From assembly GCA_002286855.1 (NCBI GenBank), contig NRSV01000017.1, positions 24,801 to 88,800 on the forward strand: a DNA stretch of 64,000 nt, given 5' to 3'. The notes below the pieces were generated by a model that worked only from the letters and a program-made list of their open reading frames with translations, did not search any database and had not been told where the DNA came from. The DNA comes from Bipolaris cookei (taxonomy: Eukaryota > Ascomycota > Dothideomycetes > Pleosporales > Pleosporaceae). Numbering within the stretch: the first letter of the stretch is position 1; the number at the start of each line of letters is the position of its first letter. The position numbers and the translations under genes are program-made. Positions 32,577 through 45,356 of this stretch are shown here, piece after piece.

Positions 32577-33454
32577 CTTTCCTGAGTTATGTGGACTGCC
32601 AGCCATACCCAGCGTTCTTAAAAAGTGGTTGAGGACGTTGGCGCGCCATATTTGAGGTCATAAATTAGTGTGCAGCTGTCATAGTGAGGTAGGGAGGGAA
32701 GGTGCAAGTCAACTCAAGTCACTAGTCATATGCAAGAGTGTACGTAATCGTATTCGATACACGAAACGCCGGAACTGGGTGAATGTCTGCATGCCACATT
32801 GCCTTGCTGGCGGCACACTTTGTAGGTTTTATATGCATTGGCTACTTACGGTTTGTCCGCTGAGAAACATGCATTTTGATGATCCTAGGTACTAGAGCAC
32901 AACTGGTCAGATAAAGAATTGGCAGCATCTAATTGGTGCAGAAAGCTTTTTTATTTTCGCCCTATTGGCATATGTTGACAAAGACATGCATGGGGTAATA
33001 ACTGACTAGCCAGTTACTCGTGATGGATATAACTTGTAAGGGGCTGTCAGTGGGGGAAAGAAGGGACATTAAGTGAATTTTTTGAGAGGGAAATTGAATA
33101 ATACGCGGAAGAAAAGAAGAAAAAAGAAAAAGAAGAAAGTCGCAGACATGATTGCCATGTTTTCCGATAGTTGTTACGGCCGTTGCCATCATTTCTGGGG
33201 CAGTGAACAGTATGAACCGATATAATATCCATCATGAAGCAGCCGTATGCGCCTAAATGATCCCTAAAGCATGGTACTGAAAGAAGGCACAGTCTGGAAG
33301 AATCCTTTGAACTGTGGTCAAAATTGATCTTGTCGCACATTCGATCAATCAGGAGAAGAAATGTAGCATATCGTAGAGACAGCTACAAGATCAGAGTTGA
33401 TAGATTAGCTTGAACCTTGGAGAGGCCTAGGGGCTGCCACATCAGGGAGCGGAC
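32577..33454. other. intergenic, nothing recognised
   Basis: It lies between the small coiled-coil gene and the 3' end of PSP1. It includes a purine-rich stretch (about 33100-33140) probably within the PSP1 3' untranslated region. No gene supported. Confidence 0.4.
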
Positions 33455-36217
33455 CTAGTTGCCAAGAGACATGTGTTGCATGGCACTCATCAAAGCAGGG
33501 TCGTAGTTGTTGTTCTGATGAGCTGCAGTGGTTGTCGTGTGCGCACCGCTACCCGCATAAGCGCCAGAGGTGCCGTTGACTTGTGTTCCAGATGTACCAT
33601 AGTAACCACCAGTGTTGGACTGGCTGCTTCCCGAGGTGTAAGGAACACTGCCACCATAGGTTGTAGGCACATGGGAAACGAACGACTGGCCAGCATTTGA
33701 CGTGTAGTTGCGCGAGGTAGCATATCCGGCCGTAGTTGTGGTTGGGACGTAGTTTCCACCGTAAGACGAAGGGTAAGTTGTCGGCGGATAGTAGCCAGCG
33801 GCTCCATATGTCATCTGGCTGCCACTCGCGCTCACGTTGGGATAGTAATTTCGGTACATGTGGGGCGCCATCTGCTGGCCATGAGCCCATGGTTGCATGT
33901 TGTACTGAGCCTGTGCGGGATAGGCAGGGATCTGGTGCGAGAAAGCATGAAAGCCTTCATCATAGTTACCGTATGTGCCATGATTACGAGCTTGACCTAC
34001 TCATAGTTAGCAAGTTGACGGGTTGAGGAAAGGAGCGATAGACTTACCATACTGCTGGGCAGGACGATTGGTGTTGGAGCCGAATCCAGGACCAACAGAA
34101 AGCGGGGTATTCGTGTTGGAAGTGAGGATCGCTCCAGGGCCAATGGCAGAAGGTGGCGGGATCTGAGACATGCCTGCCGGGTTGACGACAGATGCTGGGT
34201 TGACCGCTGACATCCAGATGCGGACCTTGTACTGCTTGAACAAGTCTGTGACGAGCTCGTTGAAGTTGACGTACGACTCAGCGTAGTAGAAGTAGGTGAG
34301 CTTGTGGTAATCACTGAGATATGTTAATATGTGAAGCCAACATGAGCATATTAGTACTTACGCTTGGTACTCGGCGTCCAAGATCTCCATAGGCAACTTG
34401 TGGTCAGCGGCCTTCTGTGCTCCGAGGCGCTTGGCCTTGGCCTCACCACCTTCCTTCTCACGCAAACCCATGATCTCATGCTGTTGAGCCAGGCGCTTGA
34501 TAAGCTTCGGCTTAATGACCTCTGGCTCTCCCTGACCTGCCAGTCCGGTACGGCTCATGGGGTTCGGAAATCCATTGGCACGCGCGAGAGCACCAAGCAT
34601 TCCCGAATCGTTCTGGGTACCGGCCAGAGAGTACTGTGAAAACATGACAAGCCAGCGGAAGTGCTCGTCGTTCGCTTCGGCCTTCAGCTTCTTAGCTTCC
34701 TCCATAGTCACGTCAGCGTGAGTGACTTGGCCCAGATCGCAACCACGGTCGCCCTCGACAATGACCAGATCACCACGGCGAACCTCAAGACCGGTATTAT
34801 CATAGACGTAGTAGATATCGGCACGAGAACACTTGAAAGTGACGACATACAGGCGACGGTTAGAACGTCCAAGGATGTTGGGCACAGTGTACGGATTGCC
34901 AGCAGACATTGCGGTGTTGGGCACAATCGGATCAGGATGAGCTGCCGAGATAGCCGATGAATTAATGGCACGAGACGCAGGACCGTAGCCAGTGAAGTAG
35001 GCTGCGGCATCGAACGGTTCGTTGTCTTCGTTGGGAGAAGTCTGTCGGGGGGACATATACTCTTCCTCTTCCTCCTGTGTGTTGCTCAAAGTCGAGAGTG
35101 GCATCGTTGAGTTGTAGCTTCCATAGTGCGCAAACGAGTGGCGACGACCAAGGGGGTCCGCCTCACCGGGGGAGATGTTGCCGGTCGCCCACTGCGGCTT
35201 CTGCGGGCTATCAACAATCTCAACCTCGTGGTCTCGCTTGAGGACTGAGACATGCTCGCTGAAACGACGAGTGAGTCCGGGAGCAGGAACGTTCAGTGCC
35301 GGGTCGACGTCTTCGAGCTCCTCGATAGCATACTCGGCCGCGTTGTTGTACCCGCTGTTGCGTAAGCCAGCAGTAGTCTTACGGCGCTGCTGCTGCAGTT
35401 GAAGAACTGGAGAGCCAGTGGAGGTGGCTCGGTTACGAGCGCGTGCGTTCTCCATGGCGGCTTGCTTCAGTAAAGCTTGCTTCTGCTCGCGCTCCCAGTA
35501 TCCGGCAGGCAGACGCACACCGTGTTCTGAACCGTTGGATGACTCGATGTCGTCAACGTCGTCTTCGCGCAGCTGCGAAAGACCGACGGCAGACTCACCA
35601 AGAAGGCTTGGCTTGGATGGCCGGTGACGGAGGCTGGAACTAGGGGGTTGGCGTGAGAAGCGGCTTACAGGGTGGTGCTCGATATCGCCTTGGCCTATGC
35701 TATAGGATTGCGATCGGACAGCCTTGCGGAATGGGTTTGGAGCCTGCTGGTTGAGGAGAAAACCAATGCCGTCGTCGGCCTCGTGCGTGGTGGTGGGAGA
35801 AGAGAGAGGCTTCTCACCAGGCGGGTACGCAGAGGTAGGCGAGGGGGCGACCTCCTTCAGGCGACTGTTTGAACTCGAGGTGAAGCTAGGCGTATTCCAA
35901 GGGAATGCGGAAGTGCTAGGACGCGTCTGCTGCGGCAACTCGAGCGATGGCGTCGTCGGTAGCGATCCTGCAAATGACACTGATGGCAACGAGTACTTGC
36001 GGTTCGGCTGAATGTCATGAAGCCAACCAGAAGAGGGGCGTCGTACTGCAGGGTACGCGCCAGGGGCCTGACGAACGACAGGAGCCACGTGCTCACGATC
36101 ATCATCACTGGATGCCAAGACATCACTGTCCGGCGTTGGACGGCGCAGCTGCAACTTGGACTTGTCGAGGGCGGAACCACCGACGGCCAGGCCGCCTTTG
36201 TAGGTGTTGGAACTCAT
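33455..36217 (-). CDS. PSP1-domain protein
   Basis: Three coding exons, 36217-34362, 34313-34048 and 33996-33455, give 887 aa. The N-terminal half is Ser/Pro-rich and disordered. The PSP1 C-terminal domain (about 460-700) begins LYVVTFKCSRADIYYVYDN and contains GDLVIVEGDRGCDLGQVTHAD and EILDAEYQADYHKLTYFYYA. It ends KQYKVRIWMSAVNPA. The last exon is Tyr/Gly/Ser/Thr-rich low complexity, prion-like in composition. Yeast PSP1 was found as a suppressor of DNA polymerase alpha mutants and is a P-body-associated polyQ/N protein; conserved function is unclear. A 5'-leader intron ends 10 nt before the ATG and several more probable leader introns lie upstream to about 38.1 kb. Confidence 0.88.
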
Positions 36218-36227
36218 GTTGATTCGT

Positions 36228-36282
36228 CTGTCTTGGATAGATTAGCTACTGTCGAAAGCTTATAGGACTGACATGGACGTAC
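36228..36282 (-). other. 5'-leader intron of PSP1
   Basis: On the minus strand the sequence reads AAG|GTACGT, then a GCTAAT branch site and AAGACAG, 10 nt before the PSP1 start codon. It is a typical short fungal intron outside the coding region. Transcript data would confirm. Confidence 0.65.
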
Positions 36283-38100
36283 CTTGAAATCTAAGGGGTG
36301 AATGAATAGAGACTAGGTGGCTTTCTAGTTGCAAAATCTCTTTGAAGAAAAATGCACTGAGTAAACAGTATAAGTGCTGTACCTTGTGGCAGGATGTGCA
36401 AGAGAATATACCGTCTAGGGTAGTGGGTGTGTCTAGGGTTGTCTGTAAGGCAAGCGCCTTGGCTGTCAGTATAAGTATTCAAAGGACAAAGCAGCAATGC
36501 TAGAGCAATAAAGGTGAGATAGATAAAGCCGGGAGTGGATAAACATGGCATGCGGCACATACCTAGATCGTGGATGTCAAAAATGTAAGTTCTAGGTGTA
36601 TACAGTGGACAAGTTGGACGACTACGCCACGTGTGTAGCAGCTAGTAGGGTTCTCGACACTATCAAAGGTGCAAACTCTTGAAGCAGAAACTGTCAAAGC
36701 TTCGTGATAGTCTATGAGTGTATGTCAGTGTGACCCGCGGTCAGAAAGGGGCGATAACTACGGTAGCCAGCAGTAGCAGCTCGTGAGACAGGGCGAGCGT
36801 ATAGATATGATGCCGACTTACCTGGCGTGGTAGGCAACAACTATGTCGGTTGCAATGGAGTCTAGCGGGGTAGCTTGATGCTTCCTCGCCGCTGCTCTAC
36901 AAGAGCTGGGTGGCGCGGAAGCGCGGTAGAAGGGGATGATGATGCAAGTGTGATACACCGCAGAAGCAAGAAGAGGATGGGTAGAGGATGGGTTGAAGGG
37001 TGTAGAGGCAAGGTCAATGGTAAGAGAGGTGAGGTAGGAGAATGGCTAGAAGGTGAGTAAGAAGGAGAAAAAGGCAGGGGGTCCGTGGGCCAGCGCTATT
37101 TATTGTGCTCAGGTGGCTCGACCGTCGCCTTGAGACGTTTGTAGGGAAAGACCGTTGGAGATGCTCGCTGCAGGAGCCTCTTGCAATAATGGCTTTAGAG
37201 ATTACTGTTATCAATCATTGTCTTAGTAGTGCTCAGGGTGCCCAAAAGCTTAAAAAGTGATAGGAGACAAGAAATAGATGAGTAAATGGTTGCGTTGCTC
37301 TGATTGATTCGCCTCCTAACAATGAGAGCCTGCTGCTGTCCGTGGTGACGATCCTCAAAGGAAACTTGGCCACGACACGTCGGGCGTCATCAAGACATTG
37401 ATGCAAACACCTTCTCATCTTCCAGGCGAGCATCTCAAGATCTCTTTCGAGATAGAAAAGGACCTGTGATGCATGCGAACATGTGCACAGCGGCTGATAG
37501 AGCTCTTGTTGACTTCTCATCCGCTGCCCCATCTCCGCCAACACCGCAAAGGCCTTGCTCCCTCCCTCCCCACACCGCAACCGCACCACAAAAAAGAGAA
37601 CGCACACAAAGACCAGAAAGAAGAAACGGCTGACGGAATGATTGAGGAAGAATGAGGGAAGTAAAACGAGATGGAGTTTGCTTACCTAGTTAACAGGATT
37701 GTCTAGGAAAATTACGCGGTGCCGAGCTCGATGCCCAAAGCAGATCTATCAGAAGAAAGAGCGGTATATCCTGTTTGGAAGCATCAGCAATGTGAGATTC
37801 TATACGCATATAAGACGGTGGAGCGCATGCAGAGCAGTTGCTGGGTCTGGCCAGGCCAGGCGAGGCCATTAGACAGGGCCGCAGCATGCTCAGGACAGTA
37901 GGCGATGCGGCTGCTGCTACAGCACAAAGAAGACATACCGGGCAAGCTCTATCCCACAATAACTCTAATAAAACAAATCGATCTGGAAGTTAACTATAAC
38001 CAGATGTCAGCTTTCCAATAAGACAGTCTTGTCGCAGCCCGTCGGAGCCCAGGGTGCGAAGTGGTAACAACATACCTCAAAACGTACGCAAACCAAGCGC
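36283..38100 (-). promoter_or_regulatory. probable long multi-intron 5' leader of PSP1
   Basis: No coding exon is recognised, but the minus strand carries a series of strong donor sites: GAG|GTATGT at 38075, TAG|GTAAGC at 37685, CAG|GTAAGT at 36821 and TAG|GTATGT at 36562. Plausible acceptors follow each. The best pairs are 38075-37994 (GCTGAC branch, TTATAG), 36821-36712 (CTGACA, TCATAG) and 36562 to either 36463 or 36443. This suggests a spliced untranslated leader of about 2 kb, or a separate spliced non-coding RNA. Confidence 0.45.
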
Positions 38101-41100
38101 CAAATTCTTGAACCAGTCTATCCCTAGTCTTTCTTGTTGAAGATGTCGAACACGAACACGATACGCTATGGCATCAGTTGTTGCATGAGATCATACGTGC
38201 CTAGGATCGGCGAGAGGGCTTCGGGTCCTTAGGTGGGGAAGCGCCACGCTGCTAAACCCAGGCTATCCCGCAATTTCCAGGACCGCAATCTGTAGAGTAG
38301 GAGGGATGTGCAACTACTAGAGCAGGCACATGTCGTCCCGTGTCCCGGACGACTGAGAAAGAGGTTATGTTATGGAAGAAGGCGGACGGCTTTGGACAAG
38401 AGGCCAGAAGTGATGGCAACAGCGTCTTGGCGGTTGTTCGAAACGTTGAGGAGAAGACACACACCCTGCCGTTCCGCGCGCGCGCCTTGTCAGATCAGGG
38501 GGGGCCAACACACGGTCAGCACAGGCGCGACAAGCTTGCTGCGATGTCAGTAGGAGGATGCGAGAACAGCTGCCAGTTGGACACGATGGGCAACAGGTGG
38601 AGGCAAGGCCGTCATTACGGGGAAATCAGCGGAAGCGTAGAGACACGCAGACATGCAACGCCTTTGAGGCTTCTGCAGCTCACACGCCCGGCCAAGGGTC
38701 AGGGGCTTCTGTAGGGTCGTTGCGCAGGAAAATGCGGAGACGGCCAGGCCAACTAGGGCTAGCCGTGCGTGCTTCAGGCGAACGAGTGCAAATTGCTATG
38801 CTGTTGGGGGTAGCGACGCCCACCGGACAGGGCCCGATGGATCAAATCATCAGTCCTGTCAACCCCTCTTGTTCAGCATTAACCCTTCGACAAGACGCCT
38901 GCATCGCCTCGCGTCAAGCCAGCGAGCCTCCTCCATCGTCGCCCTAGAGCTGCTGATCCACTATGCGCCTCCAGGGGTCACGTCGACGAGCCCCTCATTT
39001 GATCCGTCTGGACTCGGTCGAGCCCGTCGGAACACATCCATCCTGATCCCGTTTCTTCACGCAGAGGCTCCATGCCTGTCGCACGCCATTCTGCTTCGCT
39101 GCAAGCGCCATGCCTCATCCACGACACTATCGCCGATGGCGAGACCTTGGGTAGTACTACCGTCTCTTTCAGCCCTAGAGTCCAACTGAGTCACGCGCCC
39201 CTACGCCTGCAACGACAATCTGGACAACCAAGCTCTTTAGCTGCTTGACGCATCCGCGGCATGCCCCGCTCGATGCGATGATCCTGTGGGCGCTTCTGTG
39301 CAGCTCCTTGACGCCCTCCTATTCGCCCTCGCGTTTGATGTACGTATCACAGTCGACGGCTGCACGGCGAGCGTTCCTGGAACTAGTCGCGAACGATGCT
39401 GCCAACGCTGCTCGACAGTTGGCCATCTGCAGAACCGACAGGGTGCTTCAATGCCCGCGGTGCTGGCTGTTGCCGGGCACACACGATAATAGTACGACGC
39501 CTGTCGGACAGGTTCCCTTTTGTCGGCGTTGCATATTGGCTGCTACCAACCCCGCATTTTGCTGCATGGCATTGGCGTTTTCAAGAACAGCCAAGCTCCA
39601 TGAGCTACCCCAGTCAACGATGCGCCCGCTCTTCAAATGGCCGTGATCCCACCAGAGCCCCTCTCTTGGGACGAGTCAGAAGACATGCCCCGATCATCGT
39701 CCGTTGTGACGCAAAAGTTTGTTCCAAAGCTTGTGACATGCTATCAAGTACGTAACCGCGCGTAATGTCTCATGAGGAGCCTGCAAACTCCTCGGGAGCG
39801 AGTGCTTTGGTTTTGATAATTGGGCACCCTCCTCTATACGCCGGTCAGGTTTCCGGCCCGATTTGTAACACCCCTCCCGATGACAGTCAGACGGCGATGT
39901 ATACCTGTTACTGGCCTATAGCCGATCCGGATCAGTCCAGCCTTTTCGGCTTCCAAAGCTGTGGGCCTCGATGTGTCCACCCGAGACGCGTTCGCTGGGC
40001 GTTCGGTACCTTTGCCACGCGTGGAGTGCATGTGACTGATGCAAAGGATGCTTCCAATTGCCGTCCCTATCAAGCCTTGAACCATTCTGTACTGCCATTT
40101 TCTTTTTGGACACGTTGACCGTTAGTCTGTCGCGGGCTGAGACTTGACACAAACCTTGTCTGCAACCGCATCGGGCCATGCTCGAGGCTGTCGACGAGCC
40201 ATGGTGGCCCGACAACCGTCGATCCACTACGACCAAGACGGTGGTCTTTTGCACTTTCAACAATGGCATTGTTGCAGAGAGGGCTGCAGGCGTGTATCAC
40301 ATGCTACCTCTTGTTTGCCTTGTCGAGGATTTCCGGATCTCCGGTGTCGCTATCCCTAAGCAAAGTAGTCTCTTGCGTTCAAGATGGTGTCTTCCACGAC
40401 AGTATCCTTGGTAGTACAAAATGGGTTTGTGTGTTTTCCACGTACTGACGGATATCTTCAAGACGGTGATTGCTGGTTGACGCCCCGCCCATACAATAGG
40501 CACTGCCAGGAGAAGATGTCGGAGGGGTGCTTGGGCTTATCTTTGTTGTTGAAGGTGCGTCTGGTTACGCGCAGATTGCTCAACCGTGTAGCTGTACGCT
40601 GTATGAGTGGCTCTGATAAGTCGGTTAGCTCGCCATAGAGATTGCAATCGGTCAAGGTCAGCAAAATATCTCAGGGGATAAGAGAAAGAGCAAGGATCAG
40701 CAGCTTCATCTGAGAACAAGAAGGACCTTGACCTCCTGAAAAAATCTTGGTAGCTATGTTGTAGGTGGAGTCTTGGAGGCGGGGCGGGTTTGCAGTCGGG
40801 GTTCGAGGTATCATCACCGGGACTGGATCGCCGTAGGGGGTTTCAAAACATCTTGGTGATTGCCACGAACTTGAGGATGTAAACGGGGTAGGTACATGGA
40901 ATGGCCTCTGCCTTTTTCTGACAATGTAGAGTTGGAAGGGGTAGGGGTTGGAAGTGTGGATGATAGAGGATTCTTCATTCGTTGCGGCAAGCGCTTTGGT
41001 CGGCTGCTAGGCAGGTAAAACCGGAGATCGTCGAAGTCATGGAAGCCATCAAGCGGGTACTGCTGCGACTATTGAGATGCATGTGGGTAAACAGTTACTA

Positions 41101-43291
41101 CGAGTTTGACAGGCAAGACCGATGCTCTTTGAATGTCTTGGCAAGTCACACGTTCCTCTCGGGTCTGCATTGGAACTACTGGATTCTCTGCTGTTCCTGC
41201 ACCGACTTTGCTCCGCCGCTCCAAGCTCTTTGATTGTCTGCGCATGGCTATTTTGACTTGAACTGCACCAACACCCTTGTCCATTGCCCTACCATCATCC
41301 GAGATTGCACGGTAAGAGAAAGCTTGTATCAACTAACTGCATAACAGCATTTCTTAGATCCGCCTCTGGTTAAAACTATCAACAATCTCAACCCTCCTGA
41401 ACGCTTCCGCGATTGAGTCAACCGCCAGAGTCTGTCCTGTATACGCGGATAGCAGCCCGCCCGTGTGAGCGGGATGATGTCGCTCCCCGACTCACCGGTA
41501 CACAAGCTCAATGACAGGAGCAACGACTGTATGAAAGCATTTGCACGCGTTTGCCGACGCGTCTCCGAGCTTGTGAGATGTGTAAATGATAGACTGATAT
41601 CAAGCTTGCCTTCACACACCAGGGCGATGTCGTACCGCGCCTTCAATCTGCCTTGAAGCCGACGATGGACGATTCAGAAATCCGGGCCATAGCACACTAT
41701 CAAGTCGGAGACCAAAATGTGGACAACAAAGAGATTTACACAATGTAGACAATGTCGAGTAACAACACTCTACAATGGGCCACATTGACAAAGGCGAGTG
41801 GATGATGGTATTGCCTTTTGATTCTACGACAATTGGACTTGGACAGGATCGAGCATCAGGCAATACTAGACTCAAGCTGGACAACAGAAGGTAAGGCAAC
41901 AAGATGGTGTATCTTGGTCAATGCAACGACGCGACATTATTTCCGTCATCTTTGGGGGCCAGACAAGGCCCCATGGTACCTCCGAGCTATGAAAGAGGTC
42001 ATAGACAAACAAGTTATATGCACTTCCAAGGGCAGTTGAAATATGCCCCGACAGGATTGCACTCGCTTGAAGCCTGTTTAGTGGCACAAGGGAGTGTGGA
42101 CAGGACTGCTTTGTCGCACTTTGTCCAGACATGTCGAAGATGAACAGTCCACATCACCCTCGCGCTCTCGAGCGACGACGGGTCTCTGGACAAGCAGCCT
42201 TTAAAAGTCGCCTAGACCAAGATTCTTGTCTTTGCAATACAGATACGGGTTGTACATATTTTGGTGAATGAGACAGTTTTTTTGGTAAGTTTTAAATTCT
42301 GCGTGGTGTTTGAGGATCTGCCGTAGGAAGAGGAAATCATTGGATGTGTTTACACAATGCGAATGGTGGAGGTCATAACAACAAGCGCCAGGCTCTGTGA
42401 TAGGCTTAGTCGGGCTAACAAGCCGAGGCCATGAAACAATGCACGCGGGCTTGATATGTCCGCAGCGGAAATACCGGCTGTCAGCGAAAGTATAATCGAC
42501 TAGGCATGCGTGGTTTTTTTTGTTTTTATCAAACTTACAGGTCAAGTCGGCAGTAGACATTTCAAAAGTGTTTGGATGGGTGAGTTGTAGAGACAGCGCA
42601 CATGTGCGTAACGATGACGATCATGTTGATCCGGAGAACACTGAACATAAACTACGACAAGAGGAGGATTGGTACTGGAGCGGTCGAGGGTCTGGAGAAA
42701 AGCACATGTCATAGATGAAGAAGTTTACGTCGGAGACTGCAGTAGCTCTCCCTCGGAGGAACAGGTCGGGCGGCGGTGCAGTCATCCGGTGGCTGATGGC
42801 GCATGTCGAGCATCCCTGGCTATACCTGCATCCTCACCACTGCTGTTGCGCAGCAACGCTGACAACAGCCGCCCAACGCCTGATAAAAGATACATGTTGG
42901 CCACAAGCCCGCCCTCTGGAATTCTGAGAATCCACTTCACACTCTGCCCAGCAGCATCCACACCCAGACCCTTTCTTGCAGCCCTGCAGCAGCATCGTTT
43001 TGTGATCGACAGTATTAGTGAGCGACTACTGTGTAAGTACCGATCTTTCCGGAAAGGGCTGCGTTGGAAGAACCCTGGGTGACGTAGGGGTCTGCGATGA
43101 CGCTGTAGGGCCGCTGCCTCCCGCTGACTGCGATACATATTTCCTCAGCCCACCGCCGTCCACTGGAGAAAAAATTAACTCTTCTCAACCCAATCCGCGC
43201 TCAGCCTACTCTTCGCATCCCAGCTGCAGACTGCATCTCCCCACATCTACCCTTTTTACCAATACTTACATATACACATATACCAGCAAAA
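38101..43291. other. 5.2-kb gene-poor region upstream of the MARVEL gene
   Basis: There are many short open frames on all six frames but none shows recognisable domains or convincing composition. Isolated plus-strand donor-like sites occur (GTACGT at 39340, GTGCGT at 40555) without clear partners. Base composition is like that of neighbouring genic DNA and not the AT-rich, stop-dense profile of heavily mutated repeats. It may be a large regulatory region or non-coding transcript. Confidence 0.4.
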
Positions 43292-43906
43292 ATGGTGTCA
43301 AGGGCATTGTCCATGGGCCTCCGCGCCTGGCAGGTATGTACACACATTATCGCTACCAAAAATAAACAACCTTACTAACACCATGTAGTTGATCTGCGCC
43401 ATCATCGTCACCGCATTGATGGGCAACAACATTGCGCGTGCCACGGCCGGAACCCACTCAATTATCAACTACTCCCTCTTCGTCGGCGTCTGGTGGCTAC
43501 TCACCCTCCTCTACTTCCTGCCCACGTCCTTCATCGACAGGTTCAGTATTCCGGTTGTCGACACTGCTCTCGATGCCCTTAGTGTTATCTTCGGTTTCTG
43601 CGCCGCCGTCGCACTTCCCTCGTACATTGGTGCCCACAGCTGTTCCAACTCCGTAAGTATTCTCTGTGGCCATTTCACTCGCGAGCTCAATCTAACGCTG
43701 CTCAGGCATACACGCACTCCAACAGCGTCCTTAACAGCTCGCCAAACACTGAGCAAAACTGCCGTCAAGCCCAGGCCACCACCGCCTTCCTCTGGTTCGG
43801 ATGGGCCGCCTTTGTCGCTACCCTCGCCTTCAACCTCATCAACGGCCGTGGCAGTGGTGCTAACCTCCGTAGCGCCCGCCGTGGTCCTGCCATGAGCCAG
43901 GTCTAG
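43292..43906 (+). CDS. MARVEL-domain four-span membrane protein
   Basis: Three exons, 43292-43333, 43389-43652 and 43706-43906, give 168 aa. Four hydrophobic spans are visible: LICAIIVTALMGNNIARA, SLFVGVWWLLTLLYFLP, ALSVIFGFCAAVALPSYIGA and FLWFGWAAFVATLAFNLI. A Cys/Asn-rich loop lies between spans 3 and 4 and a short basic cytosolic tail ends the protein. The order and the start (RALSMGLRAWQ) resemble fungal MARVEL proteins related to Nce102, which sit in plasma-membrane eisosome/MCC domains. Function by homology is membrane organisation. Both introns have standard sites and closing frames. Confidence 0.85.
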
Positions 43907-45356
43907 GATGCCTGCAGAATGTATTCAGACGCCTCTTGGAACACGCGATCAGACACCACCAGCGTCTGAACTTCAACCACAGTCACTGAGCTGCACTCTA
44001 ACTCTTGTATGATAGGAACACGATGATGGATACAACATCGCACTGGATGCCGATGCTGGCCATGGCGACGGTTTTATGAATTGAATGGGCTTTGTGGATA
44101 CCAGTATACACATGGCTTTGTTTACCAGCAGGCGTGTTTTACAATATTATGATCTTTCTAAGCGACCGTAATTACACATGACTTTCCATAGCTAATACAT
44201 AGTTTCATCGATGCTCATTACTACCTTTTTCTATTTAACTGTCTTTTCCTATGTGTTCACGAAATATAAAAAAAAACTTTTAACTAGTGAAACATTTTTA
44301 GCCTATGATTTAATGATTACCTTACACATCTTGTTGGCACGGCAAAGGCCTTAATTGAGTCAAACAACTGTAGTTGCATAAAACACTAAAATGAAGACTT
44401 GACTGATTCGACTAGCTACTGGGCTATCGACGTAGCTATATATTCAGCAGTAGCAGGCAAGGCTGCAACTGCTGAAACTTGTTCCCCAGCCGAGACGCGT
44501 ATCCCCTTGCTGACACTTGTATGCCCGTAGCATGACTGAGGTAAGACTAGTGTCGTCAGCTCGACTCCAATATATGTCCCAACACATCTCGATATTATGA
44601 AAATCATTCAATTCATTCATGTGAAGAGGGGGAAAAAAAGATTCAATCACTTTCATTTCACGCTTGTTGAAAATACCAACACGACCAGTAACGCTTATCC
44701 GGGTTCATAAGCAAGTAAAACTCACTTCATTTGTTCTCACAATTACGTATACGTCAATGAATGCATTACTTGCCAAAAGAAATAAATCCTCGAGATTCCA
44801 TACATATCCCGTGTTCCATACTATCCCATATCCCGTATTCACTCCACTAATAAACGCCAAAATAACAACACCAGCAAAACCATTATTCACTTTCACCATT
44901 GCTCACATTATGTACACATCCACTACCCCCCCCCCCCATAAAAGAACGAGAGTCAGAGAATAAACGGCAAAAAGAGCATGTTCGTTCATTCCATGATATA
45001 CTAATCGAACAAGAAAAAAGAGTAAAAAGTAGATAGAAACAAGTAATAAGCGCGCTCATTCCATCAGCAAAGAAGAAGTAAAAGAACTCCCAATAAACGC
45101 CGCTACTTGGGTACTTCATGCGTAACGGAACCTTTCCCCCGTTTCGTGGCCATATGCAAAACATGTAATGCTTCCATTCCCCATAAATGCTACCAAAAAA
45201 AGGGGGGCATGCTGATATAATAAAAACAGACAGAACGCAACAACCGGGCTCAAAAATAATCAGAGGCAGAGAAAGAGAGAGAGACCACCATTCATCATGG
45301 ATTCCCCACCCCGCATCCCATTTGTCTTCTTTCGTAAATAGCCTCCTCTCTTTCCT
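43907..45356. other. convergent AT-rich intergenic region
   Basis: It lies between the stops of the MARVEL gene (+) and the INCENP gene (-). It is AT-rich and contains a run of 12 C at 44926-44937. It presumably holds both 3' untranslated regions; no gene seen. Confidence 0.45.

Noticed and set aside
36291..36560. 89-codon minus-strand frame upstream of PSP1
   Set aside because: It crosses a probable leader exon-intron boundary and shows no conserved character; at best an upstream ORF.
38340..39646. cluster of 100-130-codon frames in the gene-poor block
   Set aside because: They overlap in several frames, have no domain-like text, and no introns connect them.
44664..45164. frames near the C12 homopolymer
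   Set aside because: AT-rich convergent 3' region; frames are short and of random composition.
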